Positions 34,048-45,020 of a stretch of 64,000 nucleotides of DNA are shown here, in pieces. The stretch is from contig CM043964.1 in NCBI GenBank assembly GCA_014529385.2, positions 104,581,587 through 104,645,586 of the forward strand, written 5' to 3'. Position 1 is the first letter of the stretch; each line of letters opens with the position of its first letter. Source of the stretch: Adiantum capillus-veneris. Its lineage: Eukaryota; Streptophyta; Polypodiopsida; Polypodiales; Pteridaceae. The translations under genes were made by a program, and so were the position numbers. Under the pieces are notes generated by a model that did not search any database, was not told the origin of the DNA, and saw only the letters and a program-made list of their open reading frames with translations.

Positions 34048-34773
34048 ATGGCAAGTGTAGCATTTCCAACATTTAAAGGAAAGAATGGGGAGGATTTGGT
34101 AACAGACTTCCTAGATGACTTTGAAGTAGCATGTGTAGTGAGCAACAAAGATACGGATGAATCCCGGGTTAGAATCTTTAAACATCTCATGAAGCTAGAA
34201 GCTAGATCATGGTACAATGCACTTCCACAAGCAACCAAGGAGGACTGGAACCCTTAAAAACCGCTTTTAAGAGGCACTTTGGGGGAGGTACCACTTCAGA
34301 AAAGTTGTGGGACAAGTTGAGAGACTTGAAGCAGGAGGGTCTTTTAGAATATGCCACCTATGAGTCCAAATTTGTGGATTTGTGGGAATGGTGGGTTGAG
34401 TCACTGGCAAGGGGAGAAGCTGCACCGATTTCCTAAAAAAAGATTGGTTCACACATGGCTTATGGCGCTTCTCAAGGAGAAGGTGAAAGGTAGATTCTCA
34501 GCTACGTACGAGTTAGCCGTTGAGATTGCTCGTCTTAAGGACAAGAAGCTGCGAATGAAAGCCAAAGAAACTGAGTCAATAGAAACAGCAACATCACATC
34601 GACCAGCAACTACGACAACCACCATTCCACCACCACCACCGGCTCTTGGGGTAAGAGATGACCAACAAGTTATGTTGGCCCATATTACTGACCAACTGCA
34701 GAATTTTTCTGTCCACTTAATACAGCAAGGGAGGAGTCAAGAAAGAGATCAAGACCCTGGAAGAGCACGATGA
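34048..34773 (+). pseudogene. Element E gag (frameshifted)
   Basis: Begins M-A-S-V-A-F-P-T-F-K-G and has the retrotransposon-gag core: 'F.GKNGEDL...FLDDFE', 'A..WYN.LP' (34206-34230), then in another phase 'F...F' and 'L..LKQEG...EY...F' (34260-34380), and finally a Lys/Glu-rich linker with a Pro run to 34773. Two frameshifts (near 34250 and 34400) break it. Intact relatives would form the capsid. Confidence 0.82.
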
Positions 34774-35673
34774 CAAAACAGGGAGTATCATTGATACAAC
34801 TGCAGAGAAGACGGTCACGGTATGTACTACTGTCCCAAACCACGACAAAACTATAATAGAGGAGGTAGGAGGAACCAATTGTCACCCCCTAGAGAAAGAA
34901 CACCCCCACCTCGAGCACCACCCCCACCAACACAAATTCTATGTCCACCCCAGACACCACTACAAACATCCATCCCACCTCTTCCACCAGTCCCACCACC
35001 TGATCGCCCTGTAAACATCATAAGGCTAGAAGAGAAAGGAAAAGTCGTAGTTGTGGATCCACCCAGAGCAAAGCAGAGGGACAAGGATAAGGAGAAGGTA
35101 ACCTTTTTAGAACCACTTGAAGCCATGACTGTGAAAAGAGCTAGGAGGGAGAAGGCTACACAATCAGATGATGAGAGAAGCATGAGAGGAGAAACTAGCA
35201 AGAGGCCATCCAGGCCACGATGGAAATTGGGCATCACCGACTTCCAGCTAGGGGAAAGTTCTAAGCCCTATGATCTAACACTGGATGTGGCAGAGCAAGG
35301 ACCGAAAATTACATGGCCACAGCTGCTACATCTTGTACCTAAAGTAAGGCGACAATGGTCTAAAATGGTAAGTACAAGACGCTCCAAAACAAAGGTAGCC
35401 GGAGCAATTTCGGGATGCAACATGGATGACATCCTTCCAATTGTCAACGTAAACATAAAAGGAAAGAGGGTTGGAAACACCTACATTGATGGAGGTGCAC
35501 AAATCTGTGTAATGAGTGAAGCTATGATGCTTCGATTAGGGCTCGAGGTTGACAGGCCTTCTCTATGCAAGGCAAAGATGGCAAACAACGCAAAAGTAAA
35601 GTGTGTGGGTGTGGTAAGTGCCGTGAAAAGAAAAGCTTTCAACACTGAGGTAGAGGTAGATGTTTTTTTGTAA
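34774..35673 (+). pseudogene. Element E nucleocapsid and protease
   Basis: A zinc knuckle lies at about 34792-34833 (x-Y-N-C-x4-H-x4-C), but its first Cys codon is TGA. Then come a Pro-rich linker (34900-35010), a basic region and the protease with 'YIDGGAQICVM' (~35482-35514), the D-x-G active-site loop with Gly where Ser/Thr is usual, as in element C. The frame ends in TAA at 35671-35673 right after a T7 run. The RT frame starts one base back. Confidence 0.82.
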
Positions 35674-37112
35674 TGCCTACTAAGGGGGAGGGCTATCCAC
35701 TAATTTTGGGAAGGCCATGGTTGATGGCCATGAAGGCAAAACAGGACTGGGGTACTGGCCTTCTACGCATGACCGGTAAGAAAGGGGAGATAATCTACTA
35801 CGACATGAGGACTGGAAAGCAGAAGCAAATGAATCTGGAAACATTGGCAGATGAAACCACTAGCGAATCTTCCAGTTCTGAGGAGGAGACCACATCCACC
35901 GACGAAAGTGACAGTTCCATTGATGTGATGGGTATCATTATGAAGGATCCACAAAGGGTAAGCACAACTGGTGATCCATCACCAAAAGGGCAACCCAATG
36001 AAGAGGAGAGCAAATCACCTCGCCTAGGAGGAAGTAGGTTGAAGGGTATGTTGTCTACGGAATTAACACTTGAGGAGAAAGATAGTTTTTTGCAAATGTT
36101 GATGGGATTTCCTAACCTGTTCGTTGACAACTATGAAAGAATCACAGGCATTACAGTGGTGGAACATCATATTAAGCTGAAGGAAGGGGTTAAAAGAGTT
36201 GTGAAAAAGCTACGACGACTGGGGGTCATACAAGAAAAGGCACTCTTGGCCGAGGTAAGGAAACTGCTAGAGGCGGGATTCATCTATCCTGTGACGCCTA
36301 AAAAGAATGGTAAGTGGAGGGTCTATGTTGACTACAAACCACTAAATGCAGCTACAAAGAGAGACCACTTTCCTCTCCCTCTCTTGGATGAAATTCTGAA
36401 TGAAGTAGCGGGTTTTGAATGCTATACCGTCTGTGATGGTTATTCTGGATACTTTCAAATACGCATAGCCTTGGAAGATCAGCTAAAAACCACTTTTATC
36501 ACGCCATGGGGTTGTTTTGCATACAGAGTTATGCCATTTGGTCTCACAAATGCACCTGCCACATTCCAAAGATATGTCACATATGTTTTTCAACCGTTCT
36601 TTGGAACATCTATAAGAGTGTTCATTGATGATTTTTGTATACATAGCTCCCGTATTTCACATTTAGAAAAGGTAACTGAAGGTTTGGCCAGGTTGGAGAG
36701 CCTAGGTGGGCAATTAAATGTGGATAAATGCCACATTGGGGAGAGTAAAGTCATTCTACTAGGCCATGAAATTTCAGCAAAAAGTAACAACGCCGACCCA
36801 AGTAAGGTGTCCGCACTCATAGCCCTACCTTCACCAACGACCGCACGTCAACTGGTCTCTTTTCTACAGAAGGTGAGGTACTTAAGTAGATTCATACATC
36901 TACTATCACAACTTGTTCTACCACTGCAACAACTCACTCAAAGATCAACTTTCACTTGGGACGAGGAAAGCGAACATCACTACAACAAGGTAAAGGAGGT
37001 CTTAGCCACTCTGCCAACTATCTCACCACCTAAGTGGGATGAAAAATTCATGTCACCTCAAGTGTTGGTGATGACTCATTGGGGGCTGTGCTACTCCAAA
37101 AGGATACGGTGA
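35673..37112 (+). pseudogene. Element E reverse transcriptase
   Basis: 479-codon frame beginning with the end of the protease segment ('LILGRPWL'), then an acidic Ser/Glu linker (35830-35935) and a full RT: 'PKKNGKWRVYVDYKPLN' (36298-36350), 'FPLPLLDE', 'DGYSGYFQIR' with the first catalytic Asp, 'MPFGLTNAPATFQR' (36531-36573), 'VFIDDF' (36619-36636, the YxDD box with F), 'LLGHEIS' and the thumb up to 'FTWDEE'. A one-base shift near 37050 moves RNase H into the next frame. Reverse transcriptase copies element RNA to DNA in virus-like particles. The RT motifs are intact. Confidence 0.92.
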
Positions 37113-39268
37113 CATCTTTCATGAGGCCAATCTACTTCTCTAGTCGAATGATGACATCAAAAGAGAAAGGTTTCACCCATGTGGAACACTTAGTCCTAGC
37201 TCTAAAATTTGCAAATACAAAGTTTAGGTCATATTTGCTGCCTAAGCAATTTGTGATTCTAACCACGGATGAAATATTTCCCTATGTTGTACAACACATG
37301 GATGTGCTTGCTAGAATTACTAAATGGCTAGTTCGTCTGCAAGAGTTTGACTACACGGTACAGGTAGAAAGCACGACAAGGGCAAGTTTGGGGGGACTCA
37401 TGACCTACCAAGTCTTTGAAAGTAAGGAGAAGCAATCTAAGGAAGGAGAAGTCCGATTACCTCCAGTACCACCGATGGTAGAAGGAGCATACTCTCTCTA
37501 CTTTGATGGAGCCTACAAGCGAGCGTCCGACAAAGCAGTTGTAGGCATAGTGGTCTTTGATGACAAAGGGACAAAGATATTTTATTTTGGCCAATTTTTA
37601 GATTCACATTCTAACAATGAAGCTGAGTATGCAGCACTAACCAAGGGTCTACAATGGTGTGTCTCACAAGGTGTACAACGCCTTAATGTATTTGGGGATG
37701 CTCTACTTCTGGTAAGGCAAGTAAATGGAGCATGGACATGCAATAATCCTAGTTTAAGGACTCACTTAAGTGGTGTAAAAACCTTGTTGGGTAAGTTTGA
37801 AGAAGTTCAAATACACCATATCCCAAGGGCTCAAAACCAAGAAGCAGATGCCCTAGCAAGTGAAAGACTACAGGAAGTGGTGCTTGGAGCAATAAAACTA
37901 AAGCTCCCTCTATTTCAAGGAAGTGATGCCATGCCTGACATCATGCATTTTTTGGAAACAGGGGAATGCCCATCATATTTAACAAAGGGACAGAAGCAAT
38001 GGCTGACGCGGAAGGCCACAAGGTATCGACTCATCAATGACGGTTTGTACTGTAAGGGTAAGGACCAAATACTCAGGAAGGTCCCTCTCTCTCAGGCAAT
38101 CACGAGAGTAATTGCTAGTTGTCACAACGGGGTTTGTGGTGGTCACTTTGACCTAGACATAACAAGTAGGAAAATCTTGCAGACAGACTTCATATGGCCT
38201 AGCCTCAACCGTGATGTACACCACTGGTGCAAAACGTGTAAGTTGTGTCAAAAGGCCGGCACTAGGTCACTTATGCCTGAACCACAGACACCTATTCTCT
38301 CATATGGCCCATTTGAAAAATGGGGTATCGATGCCATTGGGCCATTACCTAGGGCCAACTCAGGAAAATTCTACATTATCATGGGGGTCAACTACATGAC
38401 TAGATGGGCAGAGGCTACAGCCACCACTAGAATCACAGCGGTAGAAGTAGCTAAATTTATTTACGAGCACATATGCTGTAGGTTTGGCACACCTTTAGAG
38501 ATCATATCTGATAGAGGGCCAGGTTTCAGAGCAGACTTGGTAGGAGAATTAATGCAGAAACTGGGCATTGCAAGGAGGCACTCTTCACCATATTACCCTC
38601 AATGTAATGGGCTAGTTGAAAAGGTAAATGGAATGGTTTCTAAAATTATTACAAAGCAAGTAAACAATCATCCTGGAGACTGGGATAAGTATCTACTACC
38701 AGCTTTATGGGCCTACAGAACTTCATTTCGTACATCCTTGGGATTCACACCGTATCATCTAGTATTTGGTAAGGAAGCAATCTTGCCCATTGAAGTGCAA
38801 CTACAAAGTCTCAGAGTAATGGCAAGCCAGCTTCAACAGCCCAACATGCATTTGAGAGATCACATCATCAACTTGGAAAGACTGCAGCTGGACAGAGAAG
38901 AAGCAATAAATTATTATGCAGCACAAGCAGAGCATAGACGGCTTAGCTTTAACGAGCATCTCCGGAAAAAATAATTGAAGAAAGGAATGTTGGTGCTCCG
39001 CTACGACAATCGCTTCGACACGCGCAAGGATAAGAAACTCCTACTCCGATGGGAAGGTCCGTTCATCATCAGGAAAAAGTATGCCAATGGAAGCTACCAG
39101 CTTATGGAGGCTGATGGAAAACTTCATAAAACCAGGGTAAATGGTTGGCGACTTAAACCTTATTTTCTTCGATTTGACCAGGCTCCACCAATTGACATTC
39201 CAGACGATGACACACCATCACCCGCCACCTCCGACGATAATGATCAAACAGATGAGCTAGAGATATGA
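37079..39268 (+). pseudogene. Element E RNase H, second RNase H and integrase
   Basis: One frame with a single TAA at 38972-38974. First the ordinary RNase H ('GAVLLQKD', 'TTDE'), then the Tat-type archaeal-like RNase H: 'YFDGAYKR' (~37500), 'NNEAEYAAL' (~37614), 'FGDALLLV' (~37693), i.e. D-E-D present. The integrase follows: zinc finger 'HNGVCGGH...WCKTCKLCQ' (38122-38250), core with D ('GIDAIGPL', ~38328), D ('ISDRGPGF', ~38506), E ('NGLVEKVNG', ~38608), and after the stop the GPF module 'WEGPFII' (~39049). All catalytic residues are present. The TAA is the only lesion in this frame. Confidence 0.92.
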
Positions 39269-39279
39269 ATGCCTCTAGA

Positions 39280-39296
39280 CAAAAGGGGAGGGCTAA
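39280..39296 (+). other. Polypurine tract of element E
   Basis: AAAAGGGGAGGGCTAA directly before the 3' LTR. Confidence 0.85.
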
Positions 39297-40562
39297 TGAT
39301 GGGGGCTTTTCACAAGCCAAGCTCCCATACCCCTCTTCTCTCGTCCCCACCCCATGAAAACCCCCTCTTAGGGAGGGAGTGATAAAAGGCATTGGAAAAA
39401 GTAAGAAAAAAATAAATTATGATCATGTAAATATATAAGAAAGGTAAAATAGGCCACCTCATGCCTGCGGGGTAGCCCATCCCCACCTTGCCTCCTTTTT
39501 TCTTCATTGTTGCCCCGCCGTGTGTCCCTTTTCCTCTCCTCCACTCAAAAGGTCAACCCCCTCTCTCTTCCCCTTGTCCTTTTTCCTTTCTCTCTACCCT
39601 CAAGCTACCCCACCTCTCACCAATAATGCATTATAACTCACCAATAATGCACCCTAACTCACATGCAACTTACCCTATCTTCCAAAATAGTATACCCCAC
39701 CCCCTCTTTCTCTCTCCTATCATATCCCATGACCCAAATACCCCCCTCTCTCTCTAAAGGGCGCCATGTCTCTTGTATTGTAGCTAAATAACCTCCCCCA
39801 CACTCACACACACTCAGTTTCACTGAAAAAGGTGCCCACAGACCCATCCCCACCCGGTGGTTACCTGATTTTTCTTGTGTTCCCACACATCTGCACACAG
39901 ATTCACCTCTCGACACACTCGCCTCTCTCCCCTCTTGTAATTACTTTATTCTCCATGTCACCTCTCACTTTTTTTTCATCAACCCATCTCTCTCTCTTAG
40001 TCTCTCTCTCATGAGACTGCTATTCTGGCACATATACACACAGCCAGACAAGTGGGGCCCACAGTCACATGGCCTATGTAGATAATGATTTCTTCATTTC
40101 TAAATTCTAGAATTTCTCCCCCCTCCTCTCCTATATAAAGAGGTGTCACCATCACACTAAAGACACACACAACATCACCAAAGAACACACTATGCACTGT
40201 GTGTGCCTAGTGCACACACACACACCCACACCATCACCATCACCATCACCGCAATCACCATGCTTGTCTTGAGCATGACTTCTACACCTTTGGCTATGGA
40301 AAATGAAGGGAAACTAAATGAAGGATGATGGCCATAACCCTCGTGCGAGTTTTCGCCATCAACTCCCACCTATCCGCCATGTGCTCTACCACTCTCTCCC
40401 TTCTCATTCCCCTACCCTATGCTCCCCATTTCATCGCCTTATTCTCTAAATAAAGCTTGAGGTTTTGTGAGTATGTTTTCTTGCAATGTTTTTCCCATGT
40501 GAGGTGTGCGGATTCGCCATCCTTCTGTGGTGCCTAAGTACTAAGCCGCCATACCCCCTCCC

Positions 40563-40637
<75 letters not shown>

Positions 40638-40847
40638 TGATCTCATTTCCCTTCCTCTTCATCATTACTCCCAAGCATCCATCTCTTTTGGATGAAAACT
40701 TTGTTATGGTGGTGTGTTGTTTGCGTCCTAGCCGCTGAAGCTAGGTGGTGCCCCCTGTTTGCTTTACCATGACAGGCTCGAGGCGCGCCATTCGGTCCCC
40801 GGTGTTTTAGAGGCCGTCGGGGTTCGGGGTTCGCTTTGCTCCCGTCA
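39297..40847 (+). repeat. 3' LTR of element E
   Basis: 1551 bp. Compared with the 5' LTR it lacks 57 bp after 'gtgaggtgtgcgga' (a deletion between short direct repeats), has one extra CATCAC unit near 40232, and has a (CT)n of 70 bp at 40566-40635 instead of 20 bp. Confidence 0.95.
40566..40635. repeat. (CT)n tract in the 3' LTR of element E
   Basis: 70 bp of CT, against 20 bp at the matching place 32956-32975. Because both LTRs were identical at insertion, the difference arose afterwards. Confidence 0.95.
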
Positions 40848-41886
40848 CCATCACGATGTCGAACATTTGAATACACTTGACAAGTTACACATGTCTCTAC
40901 AAACTGAGATACATCTTTATACATACCCTTCCACCAGCATTTTACTTTGTGCCTACATCATCTCCCTCGTCAATCATTTGTGACTCATCTTCATACCTTG
41001 CCCTTGATAGCATATCTTCCACTGTATTGTCTTTACCTGCAATGTGGTTAAACTCAGGATTTAAGGACTTAATGTAGGCAATCCACCGCAACATAGCAAT
41101 GTCTGGAGTTGAGCATCTTGTAATCATCCCAAGAAGTGGTAGACAATCTGTTTCTACAACCACACATGCACCAACTAGGTACTCTTTCCCACTTTTCAAA
41201 GCTGTAACCATACCCCATAACTCTCTCTTTATCTATGGATAGTTTCTTTGGCGAGCACTTTGCACCTTTGCTCCAAATCTTACCACATACATGTGTCCTT
41301 CTTTGTCATCTTGCCCTATTGCCCATCCAATCCCTCTAGGATTGGTGTCTATTGTCACAATTACTGACCTTTGACACTCATAGTCTACCTTTCTCAAAGT
41401 TGTTGCTGACTGGAGCAACTCCTTTAGCTTTTTCATGGATTTTACATGTGCTTCTGTCCATTTAAACTTCTGATTCTTTCTAAGCAGTTGATAAAGAGGA
41501 TCAGCTACATGTGCATAATGTGGAATCCAAATAACATAGAAGACACATGCTCCCAGAAACCTTCTAACCTCAGTGATACTAGTGCACGTTTCTTTCATTC
41601 TTTGGATGGCATCTACCTTTGTTGGACAAGGTTTCCTACCATATGGCCCGCACATGTGTCCCACAATAAGCACTTCATTGACACCAAACATAGACTTTTT
41701 CCCTGACAATGTAAGATTCACTTCTTCCAACCTAGACAAAATTTTATCACAATCATTTATGTGATTTACCACAAACCTGCGACATCCCTTGAGATCCAAA
41801 GCTTCATCTTTGTCACTTTCTTCACATCCTTTGATAGGCAAATCATCAATGAAAGGCATTGTGATTTGAGGAATAAAGTACCATGA
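40848..41886 (-). pseudogene. Element B integrase N-terminus, RNase H and RT end
   Basis: Minus strand. 41886-41233 begins just before the catalytic box 'ITMPFIDDLPI' (41841-41868, YxDD type) and runs through 'GHMCGPYGRKP...KVDAI', the RT thumb ('RRFLGACVFY..WIPHYA') and RNase H ('VTIDTNPRGIGWAI'). A TAG at 41233-41235 is followed in frame by 41211-40942, with 'ETDCLPLLGM' and 'HIAGKDN..EDMLSR' (end of RNase H). After a deletion or frameshift, 40924-40848 codes 'VETCVTCQVYS', the Cys pair of the integrase zinc finger, cut at 40848 by element E. The fingers/palm half of RT is absent, replaced by the block starting at 41887. Confidence 0.88.
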
Positions 41887-44800
41887 TGAATAGGAATTGG
41901 AAAAGCTGGAAATGAGCTATCCCTGCATGATGTGGGCAAACTGGGGTCCAATATTTTGATCATATCTCCTCAACCGTGGCTCCAAATAAAAAAGGAAAAA
42001 TATGGGCAGAAACTTCAGCTCATTAGCTACGATTTTCATTTTAAAATCACTTTCCAATTCGGATTGGAACCTTGTGTAAGAAATTCATCAAAATAGGGTC
42101 CATTTCTGGCAGCAAAAGTCTTCCCGTGATCCCCTTAGCCTAGACTTTCATTTAATTCCAAAGGACACCTTATGCCATATGAAAGCATGACATTGCTCCT
42201 TGACAAAGTTTTGTAATCATGCTTGCAATAATGCATTAAAATAAGTGTATCTTTGAAATCGTGCCACCTAGTGTCCCACTAGGATTTGATTCCCTCTTAG
42301 TAGCTATTTAAAAAGAAATATAAGAAAAGTATAAAAAATATATAGAATATATATATATTGGAGTTTACCCTAGATATAGGATCTAGCTAGGGTGTGAGAT
42401 GATAATGAGATAGTAGAAATAAAGAATCAATGCTTTTTGCCCCAAGTTAAAGAGGCGGAGCTATTGAGCTTTTCCCATAGTATTTTCTGATGGTAAAGTA
42501 AAGATAGGCTATCCTTGAGAAAAATAATAGGATGAGATAGAAGGCTTATTATTATACTTAAATATGCATATATACATTATAGGAAAGATAATTATATATC
42601 TAAAAAGTTACAAGATAGATCTTGTAGCATGCGTTCCCACTATGTACGTGTCACAGTACGACACCGCTTTGCTTTCCTGACCCTCAGTCCCTCGGTGTTA
42701 CCAACTCACTATCAGCAGCAGCGTGTAATCCCAAACCTGCTCACACTTGGAACTCTACTTTCGAGAAGACGATCAACAGCGTGCCCTCCCAAACCTACTC
42801 ACACGCTCAATTGTGGAACTCTACTTTGGAGAAGACGCAGCGGACTGGCACAAGTACATAGACGCAGTGGACTGGGAGGAGTCTACTTAAGGCTCTATAC
42901 AATTCCACATGGCTCTGCGTACCTTTCTGCATGCCTTTCTGTGAATAGGAATTGGAAAAGCTGGAAATGAGCTATCCCTGCATGATGTGGGTAGACTGGG
43001 GTCCAATATTTTGATCATATCTCCTCAACCGTGGCTCCAAATAAAAAAGTAAAAATATGGGCAGAAGCTTCAGCTCATTAGCTATGATTTTCATTTTAAA
43101 ATCACTTTCCAATTCGGATTGGAACCTTGTGTAAAAAATTCATCAAAATAGGGTCCATTTCTGGCAGCAAAAGTCTTCCCGTGGTCCCCTTAGCCTAGAC
43201 TTTCATTTCATTCCAAAGGACACCTTATGCCATATGAAAACATGACATTGCTCCTTGACAAAGTTTTGTAATCATGCTTGCAATAATGCATTAAAATAAG
43301 TGTATCTTTGAAATCGTGCCAACTAGTGTCCCACTAGGATTTGATTCCCTCTTAGTAGCTATTTAAAAAGAAATATAAGAAAAGTATAAAAAATATATAG
43401 AATATATATATATTGGAGTTTACCCTAGATATAGGATCTAGCTAGGGTGTGAGATGATAATGAGATAGTAGAAATAAAGAATCAATGCTTTTTGCCCCAA
43501 GTTAAAGAGGCGGAGCTATTGTTTATTTCGAATCTCCTACTCCTAACCTTGGAATGCACACAATTACATTCTAACCCTCTAAAATGGCATTGGCGGATTC
43601 GAGCGCAGGCACGGTAGAAGTTGAGAGCCCTGGCTTAGCCAACCGACCAGCAGGTGGTCGTAACCTGTACACTTAACCATAAATTAAAAAAAGAGTACGC
43701 AGCGCGCTGCTGTTGTCGCTTCCGACCGCCCATGGCTGCCTCGCCCTCCTCCCCCATCACAGGTCGACACCTGCCTGTGAGCAAGGTTCGCCTCGCACGC
43801 CCGACCTCCCCTTCCTCACCCGCGCGTGCTGCTTGTGGAAGTGATGCATCCTCTTGGCATATTCGTACGATTCTGCATTATCTTTTATTTTTTGCAATTG
43901 GGTACCCCCTACTCCCCTTAACTTTTGAGCTTACACCTCTCCCTTTTCATTTGTAAGCAAGAGGATTTAATAATTTGTTCGCACGCGTCGGTGCTCCGTG
44001 TGCTCAAGTTTGCCCAACACTTGTCTCATCAAGTTACTCCCTGCCAGCTTTAAACATCGAGAGATTTGTCGCATTTCGAACACTTCACACCCTTCGACTG
44101 GCAAGCCACCAAAGTGGGAAAAAAACGAGTTCGTTCCCCTGCAACGATTGGCTGTCAACTTGAAGTGGGTGCATCTCGATGTCTCTGACTTCGATTCAGG
44201 TTCGGTCGACTCCGACGAGCATCACATGCTGCATACTATCCACCAGACACCTGGTGAGCTCGAGAAAACACCAAATTGCACATTTCCCAATGCGGCCCAA
44301 CCGCCTCGAAACTGGCCCCTGTCAAAACTTCGACGGTCCATAACTTGCTATCCGTAGCTATGATCGCCAATCCGAAAAGACCGGCATGCTCCACAACTCG
44401 AGCACTTCCCGTGTATGATATCACACCTGCCTTGACCAACCACCAGTGCCCGCCCAATCCGGCGAGGATCTACAAACGCATCTCCCTTCAGCCTACCATA
44501 TCTTGCACATCCGGGCGCCGTTTGGAGAGCTGTCTGAACGATCTTCTAGAGCATCTTGAACACCACATTTTGGGGCACATTCCACGCATCTCGAACACTT
44601 TGACCTGCAGTCCCAATCAGCCCACTTCGAAGGCCCCCTGGCCTTAAAAAAACACTTTAAGCCTGCATTTTCGTTGCCACTGTCCTGCCAAGGTCTACCA
44701 CACGGGCTTTAGCCCTTTGCCATGCACATGCTAGCACCCTTTGCACTGCATAGCACACTTTATAGCGCAGAACAACTTTGGCTGCACCATCATTGCCCAC

Positions 44801-45020
44801 CCCCTTGTTGAACATTCATGTTCAACCACAAACAGGCCTATTGCACTAAAAAACTGCTACACAAAAAAAAACTCTCTGTGCATCACAAAACCACCTAACA
44901 TATGTACAAAACCTGGCATCTGCTACCCGTTGCCTTTCTTCATGCGGGTTGCCCAACCCCCTGCTTTTCCTGTCATTAACCGCCTAGGTCAAACACCATG
45001 CATTGATCCCGTCCATCCAC
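41887..45020 (-). repeat. Chimeric block: B-LTR and F-LTR pieces
   Basis: Four pieces recognisable elsewhere, then a tail. 41887-42664 matches the outer end of element B's 5' LTR (50141-50917). 42665-42941 matches the adjoining F LTR (50918-51194). 42942-43521 is again the B-LTR piece, starting at the same base (tgaataggaattgg). 43522-44779 matches F LTR 51391-52647. 44780 onwards continues into a polypurine-tract complement (CATTGCCCACCCCC) and an internal tail resembling element C's 3' untranslated region (53880-54078, complemented). Similarity to the 50-52 kb copy is high by eye. The block interrupts element B between its protease/spacer and RT. Confidence 0.82.

Larger units (their letters stand above)
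31636..40847 (+). mobile_element. Gypsy element E (Tat type), 9.2 kb, nested in element B
   Basis: Complete structure: LTRs 31636-33187 and 39297-40847, PBS 33190-33206, polypurine tract 39280-39296, gag, protease, RT, RNase H, second RNase H and integrase on the plus strand. A 4-bp duplication CCAT flanks it (31632-31635, 40848-40851). Removing the element and one copy rejoins element B's integrase frame exactly. The LTRs are near-identical, apart from a 57-bp deletion and (CT)n growth in the right copy. Only a handful of frameshifts or stops break the coding part, so this is among the youngest insertions here. Confidence 0.95.

Noticed and set aside
35660-35676. Proven programmed -1 frameshift
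   Set aside because: The slippery heptamer fits, but element C reads this junction in frame and other frameshifts in E are plain indels. It is kept only as a low-interest finding.
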